Notes: generated by a model not told the origin, from the sequence alone. 40,686 bases of DNA from an uncultured Clostridia bacterium (GCA_944368065.1 CALVWV010000015.1:1-40686), one strand, 5' to 3'; shown: positions 1 to 7,613, counted from the first letter of the stretch. Numbers and translations are program-made.

Positions 1-401
1 TCGCCGCGGCGAAACTCGCCAACGCGCACGACTTCATCACCCGTCTTCCGGACGGCTACAACACGATGTTGACCGGCGACGGCTCCAACCTGTCGCAAGG
101 GCAGAAGCAATTGCTGTCCATCGCGCGTGCCGCGGTCGCAAACCCGCCCGTGCTCATCCTCGACGAGGCGACGTCGTCCATCGACACTCGCACCGAGTAT
201 CTCGTCCAAAAGGGCATGGACGCACTGATGCAGGGAAGGACGGTGTTCGTCATCGCTCACAGGCTGTCGACGATCCAAAACTCGGACGCGATCATGGTGC
301 TCGACCACGGCCGCATCATCGAGCGCGGCAACCACGAGCAATTGATCGCCCAAAAGGGAGTGTACTACCAGCTCTATACCGGCGCATTCGAGTTGGAGTG
401 A
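1..401 (+). CDS. ABC transporter ATP-binding domain, C-terminal part (5' truncated by window)
   Basis: The frame is open from base 3 and ends at TGA 399-401. The visible part is the second half of an ABC nucleotide-binding domain. It has the signature loop NLSQGQ followed by QLLSIARA, Walker B VLILDEATSSID with the D-loop, and the H-loop VFVIAHRLST. The upstream residues (AHDFITRLPDGYNT) are typical of type-I exporters of the MdlB/LmrA kind, in which the membrane domain is fused N-terminally. That N-terminal part lies outside the window. The substrate cannot be told. All ten isoleucine codons are ATC, whereas neighbouring genes use ATA heavily, so this fragment has a different codon style from the rest of the window. 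It ends in an acidic tail and is followed by a strong hairpin terminator. Confidence 0.95.
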   Translation, partial: AAAKLANAHDFITRLPDGYNTMLTGDGSNLSQGQKQLLSIARAAVANPPVLILDEATSSIDTRTEYLVQKGMDALMQGRTVFVIAHRLSTIQNSDAIMVLDHGRIIERGNHEQLIAQKGVYYQLYTGAFELE

Positions 402-442
402 CGCCGCAAAAACATCTCGGCAGATTGCCGAGAAGCCGAATC

Positions 443-489
443 GCAGAAAAGCGGTTTTGGACGATTTGTCCAAAACCGCTTTTGTCTGC
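443..489 (+). terminator. Hairpin terminator after ABC transporter
   Basis: An almost perfect inverted repeat with arms of about 20 bp (GCAG..AAAAGCGGTTTTGGAC and its complement) has a short GATTT loop. It lies 40 bases after the ABC-transporter stop. The 3' arm itself carries a CGCTTTT stretch. No long U-run follows the full stem. Confidence 0.7.
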
Positions 490-626
490 GACATTACGGA
501 TCCGCACAGCAATGATTTTTGGCGAGACGCGACGAGCAGATACTTCCACCAATTTGTACCGAAGTTACCGAGCGCGGCTGTTGATCGTTCGGTTCGTCAA
601 AAATGCTCATTTTTACCTCGTTTTTG

Positions 627-655
627 TTGACAATACCATTATGTTTTTATATACT
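627..655 (+). promoter_or_regulatory. Sigma-A-type promoter for small RNA
   Basis: TTGACA (627-632) and TATACT (650-655) are separated by exactly 17 bases, which is near consensus. The predicted start is about 662. That is directly before a compact structured sequence ending in a T-run, with no credible reading frame behind it. Confidence 0.75.
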
Positions 656-661
656 AACAAC

Positions 662-757
662 GGAAGAGTTGTGATGGCCTCATATTGAGGTAGCCCCATC
701 GGGGCGGGCAAGCTTTGCTTGCTGTCAGTCGAAAGGACGGAACGCAACTCTTTTTTT
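662..757 (+). ncRNA. Putative small structured RNA of unknown class
   Basis: About 95 bases lie between a consensus promoter and a run of seven T. The ends close in an 8-bp stem (AAGAGTTG 664-671 with CAACTCTT 745-752), which also serves as the terminator stem. Inside are consecutive hairpins: CCTCA/TGAGG (678-690), GCCCC/GGGGC (693-705), GCAAGC/GCTTGC (708-722) and a small GTC-GAAAG-GAC hairpin (728-738). The result is a multi-branched fold closed by one stem. I do not recognise it as SRP RNA, 6S RNA, tmRNA, RNase P or a known riboswitch. The small ORF reading through it has no ribosome binding site and no protein-like character. Confidence 0.5.
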
Positions 758-774
758 CAGCGATAATTTTTCCG

Positions 775-802
775 TTGACTTCCGCGAGGACTGTGCTACG
801 AT
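775..802 (+). promoter_or_regulatory. Possible promoter leading into a tiny truncated reading frame
   Basis: TTGACT (775-780) is followed after 16 bases by TACGAT (797-802). Downstream come a GAGGGG ribosome-binding-like stretch and an ATG at 822. This opens a frame of only 19 codons that runs into the tRNA terminator hairpin and stops at 881. It reads as the start of a gene that has lost its body, consistent with a junction near 840-855. Confidence 0.4.
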
Positions 803-851
803 AGCCACGACGAGGGGCAAAATGTCGGAGAGTTATTCCTTTGGCGGCAAT

Positions 852-900
852 AAAAAACTACCCGAACCCACTGTTCTGTGATAGTGGTGTTCGGATAGTT
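852..900 (-). terminator. Intrinsic terminator of tRNA-Ala
   Basis: On the minus strand, right after the tRNA 3' end, AACTATCCGAAC.. pairs with GTTCGGGTAGTT across an inner ACCACT/AGTGG stem. A run of six T (complement of 852-857) follows. It is a textbook rho-independent terminator. Confidence 0.85.
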
Positions 901-906
901 CCCGTT

Positions 907-982
907 TGGTGGAGATAAGGGGATTCGAACCCCTGACCTATACGTTGCGAACGTATCGCGCTACCAACTGTGCTATATCCCC
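907..982 (-). tRNA. tRNA-Ala (anticodon CGC)
   Basis: The 76-nt cloverleaf on the minus strand has an encoded CCA end (907-909). The acceptor stem is GGGGATA/TATCTCC, and its third pair is G3:U70, the alanine identity element. The anticodon stem ATACG/CGTAT holds loop TTCGCAA, giving anticodon CGC (codon GCG). The T-arm is AGGGG-TTCGAAT-CCCCT. The D-stem GCAC/GCGC has one A-C mismatch at the third pair, a small blemish in an otherwise standard tRNA. A terminator follows directly. Confidence 0.96.
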
Positions 983-1034
983 GCATTTCAAATTCTTTTA
1001 AGCAGTCGTAAAATATTCAACGCCTTGCCAATTA

Positions 1035-1063
1035 ATTGTAATAAAAATAATATGTTTTCGCAA
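1035..1063 (-). promoter_or_regulatory. Candidate tRNA promoter
   Basis: On the minus strand TTGCGA (1063-1058) and TACAAT (1040-1035) are 17 bases apart, about 52 bases upstream of the mature tRNA 5' end. The -35 is weak. Confidence 0.4.
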
Positions 1064-1410
1064 CTGTTTTTACCCACCTTTCAGATAAAAATTTTTAGAT
1101 TCAACGCAATGCCCGCATTGAAACGCTCGTTCATATGTGCAACAGCTTATGTTGTCATATGCGCATGAATTAATTTTAAATATTTCAGCTGCCGCAGAGC
1201 TGTGTTTTAAGGCTCGGGATGTATATTTTTTTGTTCGGTGCGCGATAATTCAAGCATATTGCGCGTTGAATCAATGCATATTCGCAAAATCAAGTTGCAT
1301 TTGCATGCATTGCAAGTCGCGCGGAAAACATAGCCGCGCGTTTGGGTTATTTCGCGTATATGCGGGCATTATCCGCATTAAATCTATTGCTTCAAGCGGC
1401 TTGCCGCAGG
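1064..1410. other. Non-coding AT-rich gap
   Basis: No supported gene is seen. The short ORFs here lack ribosome binding sites and protein-like composition. The stretch contains an interrupted inverted repeat at 1132-1161 (CATATG..CAACA / TGTTG..CATATG) and many GCATAT/CATGC words. No function can be assigned. Confidence 0.5.
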
Positions 1411-1439
1411 TTGACATTTTTTGCTTTATTCCGTATAAT
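1411..1439 (+). promoter_or_regulatory. Sigma-A promoter of the LOG/phosphatase pair
   Basis: TTGACA (1411-1416), 17 bases, TATAAT (1434-1439): perfect consensus hexamers and spacing, about 60 bases before the start codon. The leader can form a GGCGGCA/TGCCGTC stem ahead of the AAAGGG ribosome binding site. Confidence 0.9.
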
Positions 1440-1498
1440 AAAAGAGGCGGCAAAATCAGTTTACATTCTTAAGGTTTCTGCCGTCAAAAGGGATTTGT

Positions 1499-2083
1499 AT
1501 GAAAATCTGCATTTTTGGCGCGTCCAGCGCCCATATAGACGATATTTATATACAGAAAGTTGAGGAGCTTGCAGAAAAAATGGCCCGGCGCGGGCACTCG
1601 CTTGTATTTGGCGCGGGTGCGACGGGCGTAATGGGGGCGGCGGCGCGCGGAACAAAGCGCGGCGGAGGCTATATCCACGGCATAATCCCCGAATTTTTCC
1701 GCGAAGAGGGCGTTGAAAAAATATATACCGAATGCGACAAGCTTACCTATACCTCCAGCATGGCTGAGCGCAAAACGCTTATGGAGGACGAGGCGGACGC
1801 CTTTATAATAGCCCCGGGCGGCATAGGCACGCTTGAAGAATTTTACGAGGTAATAACTTTAAAACAGCTCGGCAGGCATTCAAAAGCCATGGCTATGTTT
1901 GAAATAGAAGGGTATTTCAGAACGCTCGAAAATTTCATGCGCGAAATGTCTGATAAGAATTTTATGGCAAGTTCCTGCCACGAAATGTATAAATATTTTA
2001 CCGACGCCGACGAGCTTTTGGATTATCTGGAAAATTATACCCCTTCCCGGACCTCGTGGCGCAAGCTTAAAAATACCGATTAA
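1499..2083 (+). CDS. LOG family protein (TIGR00730-type, cytokinin-riboside-monophosphate phosphoribohydrolase-like)
   Basis: A 194-residue Rossmann-fold protein carries the two family hallmarks. SSMAERK (about residue 90) and PGGIGTLEE (about residue 116) supply the Arg and Glu needed for cleaving N6-substituted adenosine monophosphates. The opening MKICIFGASS and the glycine-rich GAGATGVMGAAARG are the nucleotide-binding loops. The family is often misnamed lysine decarboxylase; in bacteria it probably releases a base from a nucleoside monophosphate, and the natural substrate is often unknown. The ATG at 1499 follows AAAGGG. It is the first gene of a two-gene unit, with the phosphatase gene beginning 6 bases after its stop. 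Confidence 0.87.
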   Translation: MKICIFGASSAHIDDIYIQKVEELAEKMARRGHSLVFGAGATGVMGAAARGTKRGGGYIHGIIPEFFREEGVEKIYTECDKLTYTSSMAERKTLMEDEADAFIIAPGGIGTLEEFYEVITLKQLGRHSKAMAMFEIEGYFRTLENFMREMSDKNFMASSCHEMYKYFTDADELLDYLENYTPSRTSWRKLKNTD

Positions 2084-2089
2084 GGCAAA

Positions 2090-2575
2090 ATGATTTCTGT
2101 TATATTTGTATGTCTCGGCAATATCTGCCGTTCGCCAATGGCGGAGCTTGTGTTTAAAAAAATGGTGGAAGAGCGGGGGCTTGCGAACTCTTTCGATATC
2201 GTATCGCGCGGAACTTCGGACGAGGAAGAGGGTAATCCCGTTTACTATCCCGCGGCGCGCGTATTGCGCGAGCACGGCGTTGACGGCACTCACCGCGCGC
2301 TGCAGCTCACAAAAAAAGAGGTGCTAAACGCGGACTATGTCCTTGTAATGGATTCTTCCAATCTTTTTGATGTTCTGCGGCTTACGGGCGGTCAGTGCAG
2401 CGAAAAGATTTTCAAACTGTGCTCGTTTACGCCCCGCCCGCGCGACGTAGCCGACCCGTGGTACACAAGGGATTTTGAAAAAGCTTTTTCTGATATTTCA
2501 GAGGGCTGCAGTTGTTTCCTCGATTATATCGTTGAAAAGCATGCGGATATGCTCGGTTATGATTCTCGGCATTGA
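2090..2575 (+). CDS. Low-molecular-weight protein-tyrosine phosphatase
   Basis: The 161-residue protein begins with the family's P-loop CLGNICRS (Cys8, Arg14, Ser15: C-x5-R-S) directly after the first beta strand. The general-acid aspartate is in ADPW near residue 123. Length and order match the LMW-PTP/ArsC-like fold. These enzymes dephosphorylate phosphotyrosine or phosphoarginine proteins (YwlE/Wzb families). Which of these applies cannot be told, because no tyrosine kinase or McsB neighbour is in view. It is translated just after the LOG gene from the same promoter and ends at a clear terminator. Confidence 0.92.
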   Translation: MISVIFVCLGNICRSPMAELVFKKMVEERGLANSFDIVSRGTSDEEEGNPVYYPAARVLREHGVDGTHRALQLTKKEVLNADYVLVMDSSNLFDVLRLTGGQCSEKIFKLCSFTPRPRDVADPWYTRDFEKAFSDISEGCSCFLDYIVEKHADMLGYDSRH

Positions 2576-2585
2576 CTGAATGCAG

Positions 2586-2611
2586 GCGGCAAAAGCATTG
2601 CCGCTTTTTTT
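2586..2611 (+). terminator. Intrinsic terminator
   Basis: GCGGCA (2586-2591) pairs with TGCCGC (2599-2604) and is followed by seven T. It lies 11 bases after the phosphatase stop. Confidence 0.88.
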
Positions 2612-2688
2612 ATGCCAATGTTTTAAATATCAAATATTAATTCAGGCATATATGCGCACGTATTGAAATCTGGTTTAATTAAAACAAG

Positions 2689-2734
2689 TGCGGCAGTATG
2701 CCTTGTATAATTTAAATTGATGCCGCAGTATGGC
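2689..2734. repeat. Pair of near-identical TGCsGCAGTATGsC words
   Basis: TGCGGCAGTATGCC (2689-2702) and TGCCGCAGTATGGC (2721-2734) differ at two positions, C/G and G/C, that would pair with each other in a stem. They resemble the GCGGCATAT-type palindromes found in other gaps of this window. Confidence 0.5.
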
Positions 2735-2748
2735 TTAAATAAAGAAAA

Positions 2749-2780
2749 TTGCCGCGCCCGCATTTTTGCGGGCGCGGCAA
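2749..2780 (-). terminator. Intrinsic terminator of the helicase gene
   Basis: A GC-rich perfect stem (TTGCCGCGCCCGCA and complement) begins 11 bases past the minus-strand stop. It is followed on that strand by TTTTCTTTATTT. Confidence 0.8.
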
Positions 2781-2791
2781 ACTATTGTTGC

Positions 2792-4003
2792 TTACCTTAA
2801 GATTATCAGTTTGTTTTTGGCTCTCGTGATGGCGGTGTAAAGCCAGCGGCGAGCGTCTTCCTTGAATGCGTAGCTCTCGTCAAAAATGACGGCGCTGTCA
2901 AATTCCGAACCCTGAGCCTTGTGGCAGGATATGCAGTAGCCGTATTCGAACCTGTTCAGAGTGAAAGCTCCCGTTGCGTTTCCCTCTTCGTCGAACCTTT
3001 CAAAATAGTCGCCGTGGCGGTAGCGGTAGGCTCCGTTTTCAAAAATTCCCGTATCGAACGGCACAGCTTCGGGGCAGTCCTCTTTTAAAAAATCTGCGCG
3101 GAACGTCATAAATCCCATGTTTTCGCCTTCATAAACTACGTCGCGTATGTAGCCTATTATGCCGTTTACCATGTTGTACCGCATTTCTTCGTCTATGAAC
3201 TGTTCCCAGTTGTTCAGGGTGCATATAAGCTTTTCTCCCTTCTGGGGAAGTCCCGCAAAGCCGCGGTAGGCGCGTATTTCATCATTAATTTTTGCGCGCG
3301 TCTTGTTTATGCCGCATATGAGCTGTTCGGCTTTCAGAAAATATTTTTTTCTGTATTCAGGTTTCAGCCTTCGTGAATTCAATACAAAAGCTCTGTCTCC
3401 GTAGTTGCCGTAAGGTATATATTTCCCCTCCATGGCGTCGCGCGCGAGCTTTATGATGGGGTTGCCTTCCTGTTGCCTTACTATGGTTTTAAGGCAGCTG
3501 TCGGGTGTGGATAAAAAGCTGTTCATTCCTTCTACGGGCGGCAGCTGCGCATTGTCTCCGCAGACGAGCATTTTTACGCCGAACCTTAAAATATCGGAAA
3601 GAACCTCGTCGGATACCATGGAAAACTCGTCCAGAACTATGAGTTTTATGCTCTTGTCTATGTTTTCCCTTCTTCGGAAAACAAGTTTATCCACCTTTAC
3701 AAGTTTGCCGTTTATCTCCGTTTCAACCTCTTCCGTCATCGCCTGATATATAAGTCGGTGCAGAGTGGTGGCGGGTATTCCCTGCCGTATGAGCACGGTG
3801 GCGGCTTTTCCCGTAGGCGTGACGAAAGCCGCGCTCACGTCGGGCACAAGCTTTAACGTGTCGCACACGGTATGTCTTAAAAGCGTGGTTTTGCCCGTTC
3901 CCGCAAGTCCCGCAAGCACGTAAACCTGCCGCGTGGAGTTCTTGTACCAGTCGGCTATTGATTTGTCTGCCGCAATCTGATCGGCCGTAAGTTCTGTTGC
4001 CAC
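2792..4003 (-). CDS. RecD/Dda-like SF1B DNA helicase
   Basis: The 403-residue protein has the full set of superfamily-1B helicase motifs. These are motif I GLAGTGKTT (residues 32-40), Ia TPTGKAA, II LIVLDEFSM, III GDNAQLPPV, IV near IVRQ, V YCISCHKAQGSEFD and VI WLYTAITRAKNKL. It is far shorter than RecD2 (>700) and lacks the N-terminal HhH region. Its size and layout resemble phage Dda or standalone RecD-like helicases with a UvrD_C_2 tail. The likely role is 5'-3' unwinding in DNA repair or replication restart. The start is GTG at 4003; no ATG is available before motif I, and an in-frame TGA lies a few codons upstream. No ribosome binding site precedes it, so the mRNA may be leaderless. Confidence 0.87.
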   Translation of the reverse strand: MATELTADQIAADKSIADWYKNSTRQVYVLAGLAGTGKTTLLRHTVCDTLKLVPDVSAAFVTPTGKAATVLIRQGIPATTLHRLIYQAMTEEVETEINGKLVKVDKLVFRRRENIDKSIKLIVLDEFSMVSDEVLSDILRFGVKMLVCGDNAQLPPVEGMNSFLSTPDSCLKTIVRQQEGNPIIKLARDAMEGKYIPYGNYGDRAFVLNSRRLKPEYRKKYFLKAEQLICGINKTRAKINDEIRAYRGFAGLPQKGEKLICTLNNWEQFIDEEMRYNMVNGIIGYIRDVVYEGENMGFMTFRADFLKEDCPEAVPFDTGIFENGAYRYRHGDYFERFDEEGNATGAFTLNRFEYGYCISCHKAQGSEFDSAVIFDESYAFKEDARRWLYTAITRAKNKLIILR

Positions 4004-4009
4004 GATGTT

Positions 4010-4039
4010 ATTATATCATACAAACATTTGTTTTGTAAA
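4010..4039 (-). promoter_or_regulatory. Helicase promoter abutting the start codon
   Basis: On the minus strand TTTACA (4039-4034), 18 bases, TATAAT (4015-4010). The usual start distance places +1 at about 4003, the G of the GTG start codon. Confidence 0.6.
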
Positions 4040-4514
4040 GTATTTGACGCTCGCGCGGGACATTAAATTTTTGCGTTCATAATATCTGGCGGCTGAGCCT
4101 AAGCTTTCGGCGGCGTAATTGCCATAGAATTGGCTCTTATAAAGAGATATTGTTTTTTGGCCTTAAAGACGCTTAAGCTGCAATGGGGTAATCCTGTATG
4201 GGAAAATTTAATGGAGCAATACTGTAAACGGGTAAGCCTGAAGGGGGGGCAACCGGTTTAATTGCTGCAAGGCGGCAACTGTGCGTAGCCTGCGTCAGAT
4301 TGATTGTGGTCGCAATGGGAGAACGCAAAGCTTTGGTTGCAAACCGATTATCGTTGCAAGGCAGAACGTAAAGGCGGACGAAACCTCAAAACTTATAAAA
4401 ACGGCGAAAGAGCGCGGTGGGAAAGGTGTTTTTGCAGTAAAAGCCGTTTGAGCCGCAAAAAAGTCCGAAACGGCAACTTTTTCCAAATTTTTTGCGCAAA
4501 TTTTTGCGCCGCTA
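4040..4514. other. Non-coding gap upstream of pgi
   Basis: No gene is supported. One plus-strand frame stays open from 4304 into pgi, but it is Arg/Lys/Cys-rich and unlike protein, and it lies upstream of the pgi promoter. The stretch has G-rich patches (4240-4250) and a direct TTTGCGCAAATTTTTGCGC repeat near 4490. No function is assigned. Confidence 0.5.
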
Positions 4515-4543
4515 TTGACTACGGCATTAAATTGACTTATAAT
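4515..4543 (+). promoter_or_regulatory. Sigma-A promoter of pgi
   Basis: TTGACT (4515-4520), 17 bases, TATAAT (4538-4543). The predicted start is about 4550, giving a ~54-nt leader. Confidence 0.9.
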
Positions 4544-4553
4544 AATATAAGAG

Positions 4554-4577
4554 GAAGGGCGGCTTTGCGCGCCCTTC
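4554..4577 (+). promoter_or_regulatory. 5' leader hairpin of pgi mRNA
   Basis: GAAGGGC (4554-4560) pairs with GCCCTTC (4571-4577) at the very 5' end of the predicted transcript. It lies well ahead of the GGAGG at 4593-4597 and has no T-run. An mRNA-stabilising stem is the simplest reading. Confidence 0.5.
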
Positions 4578-4603
4578 AAACAATGTTATATCGGAGGATG
4601 ACA

Positions 4604-6043
4604 ATGGGTTACAAAACTAAGGAATGGCGCAAGTCTATGCGCGTTACCGTGGACTATAACAATATGATGTCCAAATTCCTCGGTGAAAGGGGAATAAAGG
4701 ACTCTGAAATCAAGGCTTTGAAAGGTAAGGCGGAAGAAGCGTTCAAGTACGTTCAGGAAAACCGTGGCAAGGATGAATTGTTCATGGGCTGGACGGAACT
4801 TCCCTATAACCAGAACGAAATAGTTGCCGATATCATAGCGACCGCAAAGGAAGTGCGCAAAAACTTCAAATATTTTGTAGTTTTAGGCATCGGCGGCAGC
4901 GCGCTCGGTCCTTCTATGGTGTTCAACGCTCTTTGCCATCTTCACCACAACGAGCTCAATTCCAAGGCCCGCGGCGGCGCGCCCAAATTCTATGTTGAAG
5001 ATAACGTTGACCCTGTACGCATGAAGTCGCTTCTGGACGTTATCGAGCCTGAAAAGACGTGCTTCAACGTAATTTCCAAATCTGGCGCCACTTCCGAAAC
5101 GATGACCCAGTACCTTATTATTGCCGACATACTCACAAAGGCGGGCGTAGACCTTACGCGCAACATGATATTCACCACCGATGCGAGCCGCGGCAACCTT
5201 ATAAAGATAGACCAGGCTTTCGGCGGGAAATTCAAAAAATACGTTCTTCCCGACGGCGTAGGCGGAAGGTTCTCTGAACTCTGCCCCGTGGGACTTCTTC
5301 CCGCCGCAGTTCTTGGCATAGATATAAAGGGCATGCTTGCGGGCGCAGCTTATATGGACAGCATCTGCAACAAGCCTGCAATTTCTTCCAACCCCGCGCT
5401 TGCCTGCGCCGCGCTTATGTACATAACCATGAAGCAGGGCAAGAATATACACGTTATGATGCCTTACTGCGATAACCTTCGTCTCCTTTCCGACTGGTAC
5501 TGCCAGTTGTGGGCTGAAAGTATTGGCAAGCAGGAAGATTACGAAGGCAATATCGTAAACGCGGGCACTACCCCTGTAAAGAGCCTCGGCGTAACCGACC
5601 AGCATTCACAGGTTCAGCTTTATATCGAAGGTCCTTACGATAAGGTAATCACCTTCATATCTGTAGGCAAGTATGCCTGCGAAATGCCTATAGCTCACGG
5701 TTGCGAGGATATTCCCGACGTAGGCTTCCTCGGCGGACACACCATGCAGGAGCTTATCCAGGCTGAAAACAAGGCTACGGCTTATGCGCTTATGCGTGCG
5801 GGCAGAATGAACTATACGATAAATGTGCCCGAAGTAAACGCGTTTACCATGGGTCAGCTTATGTTCCTTCTCGAGCTTCAGACGGCTTATGCGGGTGCAA
5901 TGCTCAATATAAACACCTTCAACCAGCCCGGCGTAGAAAACGGCAAAAAAGCGACGTTTGCGCTCCTCGGCAAGAAGGGCTACGAGGCAAAGAAGGCAGA
6001 AATCGACTCCGCTCCCGAACTCGATTCCAAATATATTGTTTAA
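4604..6043 (+). CDS. pgi: Glucose-6-phosphate isomerase
   Basis: The 479-residue enzyme interconverts glucose-6-phosphate and fructose-6-phosphate in glycolysis and gluconeogenesis. Family marks are GIGGSALGP (sugar-phosphate loop), ISKSGATSET (phosphate-binding SIS loop), the signature DGVGGRFSELCPVGLLPAA, and the C-terminal part with QLMFLLELQTAYAG carrying the conserved Gln/Glu region. The size fits the shorter Bacillota type rather than the 549-residue E. coli type. The start was placed at ATG 4604 because GGAGG sits 6 bases upstream. The frame remains open for another 100 codons upstream, but those precede the promoter. It is monocistronic, with its own promoter and terminator. Confidence 0.97.
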   Translation: MGYKTKEWRKSMRVTVDYNNMMSKFLGERGIKDSEIKALKGKAEEAFKYVQENRGKDELFMGWTELPYNQNEIVADIIATAKEVRKNFKYFVVLGIGGSALGPSMVFNALCHLHHNELNSKARGGAPKFYVEDNVDPVRMKSLLDVIEPEKTCFNVISKSGATSETMTQYLIIADILTKAGVDLTRNMIFTTDASRGNLIKIDQAFGGKFKKYVLPDGVGGRFSELCPVGLLPAAVLGIDIKGMLAGAAYMDSICNKPAISSNPALACAALMYITMKQGKNIHVMMPYCDNLRLLSDWYCQLWAESIGKQEDYEGNIVNAGTTPVKSLGVTDQHSQVQLYIEGPYDKVITFISVGKYACEMPIAHGCEDIPDVGFLGGHTMQELIQAENKATAYALMRAGRMNYTINVPEVNAFTMGQLMFLLELQTAYAGAMLNINTFNQPGVENGKKATFALLGKKGYEAKKAEIDSAPELDSKYIV

Positions 6044-6058
6044 TAAAATTGTTTATCG

Positions 6059-6088
6059 GACGGGCGGCTTTGCCGCCCGTCTTTTTTT
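6059..6088 (+). terminator. Intrinsic terminator of pgi
   Basis: Perfect stem GACGGGCGGC/GCCGCCCGTC followed by seven T, 15 bases after the stop. Confidence 0.92.
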
Positions 6089-6238
6089 ATATTTCATTGC
6101 AAGCAATTCTGACCGGTTGCGCCGTTAAAAACAAAATAAAGCAATAAAACTTGTAATAACAGCAGCATAAAACAAATCAAACTTGTAAGTTTAGTATAAT
6201 TTTGCAAATAAAATTATGCATTTATTGGAGTAAATGTA

Positions 6239-7273
6239 ATGTCGGTTGGTATAATAACTGCGATAGCAATATGCTCTGTCGTGGCGGCGTTCTGCGTTTT
6301 TATGATGTGTTTTGCCGTCTACGCGCAGAACAAAGGGTTCGGCGGAAGGTTTGAAAAGAACGGACTTTTAAAATATTTCTCTGCGGAAGAGTTTTCTCTG
6401 AACGTAAAGGATGTGGAGACTAAAGCAGGCGGAACAATTCTTAAGGGGGTTTTATATTGGGCGGGCGATGAGTTTCCTGCTGAAAGGCTTATCATATTTT
6501 CTCACGGTATGGGACCCGGGCAGTGCGCATACACGTCGCTTATCGCACATTTCTGCCGAAAGGGCTGTGCGGTGCTCGCTTTTGACTGCTTCGGTTGCGG
6601 TCTTTCCGGCGGCAGGTCGCTCGGCGGGTTGGAAAATTCAACGCGCGCGCTTGTCGCCGCCGTAAAATTTGCCGACAGCTGTCAGGAGCTTAAAGACCTT
6701 AAAAAGACTTTAGTCGGACACAGCATGGGTGCATATTCGGCGCTCGCCGCTTCAAAGTTTGTAAAAGTCGACAGCGTTGTAGCTTTTTCAGCTCCCGAAC
6801 AGCCTTCAAGAATGGTGGAGCGCGGCGCGGCGGAAGTTACGGGGAAGATTTTTGCTATGATGTTGCAGCCTTTTGTAAAGGTTGTCACTTTTTTCCATTT
6901 CGGCAAATTCGCTGACCTTCGCGCGGCGCGTTGCGCGGCAAAGAGCGGTACGCCGTCGCTTATAATTCACGGTTCAGCTGACTGCGATGTCCCCGTCAGA
7001 CTTTCTGCCTGTTTTGCCGCAAAGAATATGCGTGAAAAGAAATCTTCAGACATTCCGCTGAGTGTAATGCTGTGCGAAGGCAAGCGGCACAATCCTTACA
7101 ATACTTTTAAAGCCGAGAAGCTTTTGAAAGAGCTTAAGGACGGGCTTTTTATTGCTGATAAGATGAATGAAGAGGAGAGGTCAGATTTCTTTTCAACGCG
7201 CGATTATTCTGCCATATGCGAAGAAGACAATGATGTGCTTGATGTGGCGGACAGGTTCATAGAAAGTCATTAA
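6239..7273 (+). CDS. Membrane-anchored alpha/beta hydrolase (serine aminopeptidase/lipase-like)
   Basis: The 344-residue protein has one N-terminal membrane segment (residues 4-28) and then an alpha/beta-hydrolase domain. The oxyanion strand is IIFSHGMG (85-92). The nucleophile elbow is GHSMG (160-164, Ser162). The acid is in SADCDVPV (Asp248 or 250) and the catalytic histidine is in KRHNPYN (His284). It resembles the Hydrolase_4/YqkD-type proteins that cleave esters or peptides, often of unknown substrate. GGAG lies 8 bases before ATG 6239, and a TATAAT at 6195-6200 may be its -10 with no clear -35. It is followed by a terminator, so it is probably transcribed alone. The final ~55 residues are acidic and look disordered. 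Confidence 0.83.
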   Translation: MSVGIITAIAICSVVAAFCVFMMCFAVYAQNKGFGGRFEKNGLLKYFSAEEFSLNVKDVETKAGGTILKGVLYWAGDEFPAERLIIFSHGMGPGQCAYTSLIAHFCRKGCAVLAFDCFGCGLSGGRSLGGLENSTRALVAAVKFADSCQELKDLKKTLVGHSMGAYSALAASKFVKVDSVVAFSAPEQPSRMVERGAAEVTGKIFAMMLQPFVKVVTFFHFGKFADLRAARCAAKSGTPSLIIHGSADCDVPVRLSACFAAKNMREKKSSDIPLSVMLCEGKRHNPYNTFKAEKLLKELKDGLFIADKMNEEERSDFFSTRDYSAICEEDNDVLDVADRFIESH

Positions 7274-7325
7274 TCTGAGTGATATTAAGGTTAAAAACTA
7301 ATACTATTTTTTTTCCGTATGTCAG

Positions 7326-7358
7326 GCGGAGCAACAAATCTTTGTTGCTCCGCTTTTT
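7326..7358 (+). terminator. Intrinsic terminator
   Basis: GCGGAGCAACAAA (7326-7338) pairs with TTTGTTGCTCCGC (7341-7353), followed by TTTTT. It ends the hydrolase transcript. Confidence 0.88.
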
Positions 7359-7613
7359 AATTAGCGATTCAGCTTGCCAAATCCCACGATTCTGCTTGGG
7401 GAAAATAATTTTTGCAATGCTTCTGCTTCGTGTCGCATAGGTTGCGCTGAGTTTTTCGCTTCTCTTCGGAAGTTTTATTCGGCATTTTTGCACTGATAAA
7501 TCATTTGATAATTGAAATGATTATATTAATTGTATAATTTTATAAATATGCAATTTAATAGTGAAAAAATTAAAATAAATGTCGCTTTATGTAGAAAAAT
7601 AGCTTTTATAATA
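7359..7613. other. Non-coding AT-rich gap
   Basis: No supported gene. Very AT-rich from 7500 on, leading into the promoter at 7614. Confidence 0.5.

Noticed and set aside
398-688. 96-codon plus-strand ORF after the ABC gene
   Set aside because: It runs through the terminator hairpin, promoter and small-RNA region, with no ribosome binding site and no recognisable protein features.
1137-1472. 111-codon ORF in the gap before the LOG gene
   Set aside because: It crosses the perfect promoter at 1411-1439, has an odd Cys/Ile-rich composition and no ribosome binding site.
4304-4603. 100 further codons open in frame upstream of pgi
   Set aside because: They lie upstream of the pgi promoter at 4515-4543 and are Arg/Lys/Cys-rich and not protein-like. 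A good ribosome binding site fixes the start at 4604.
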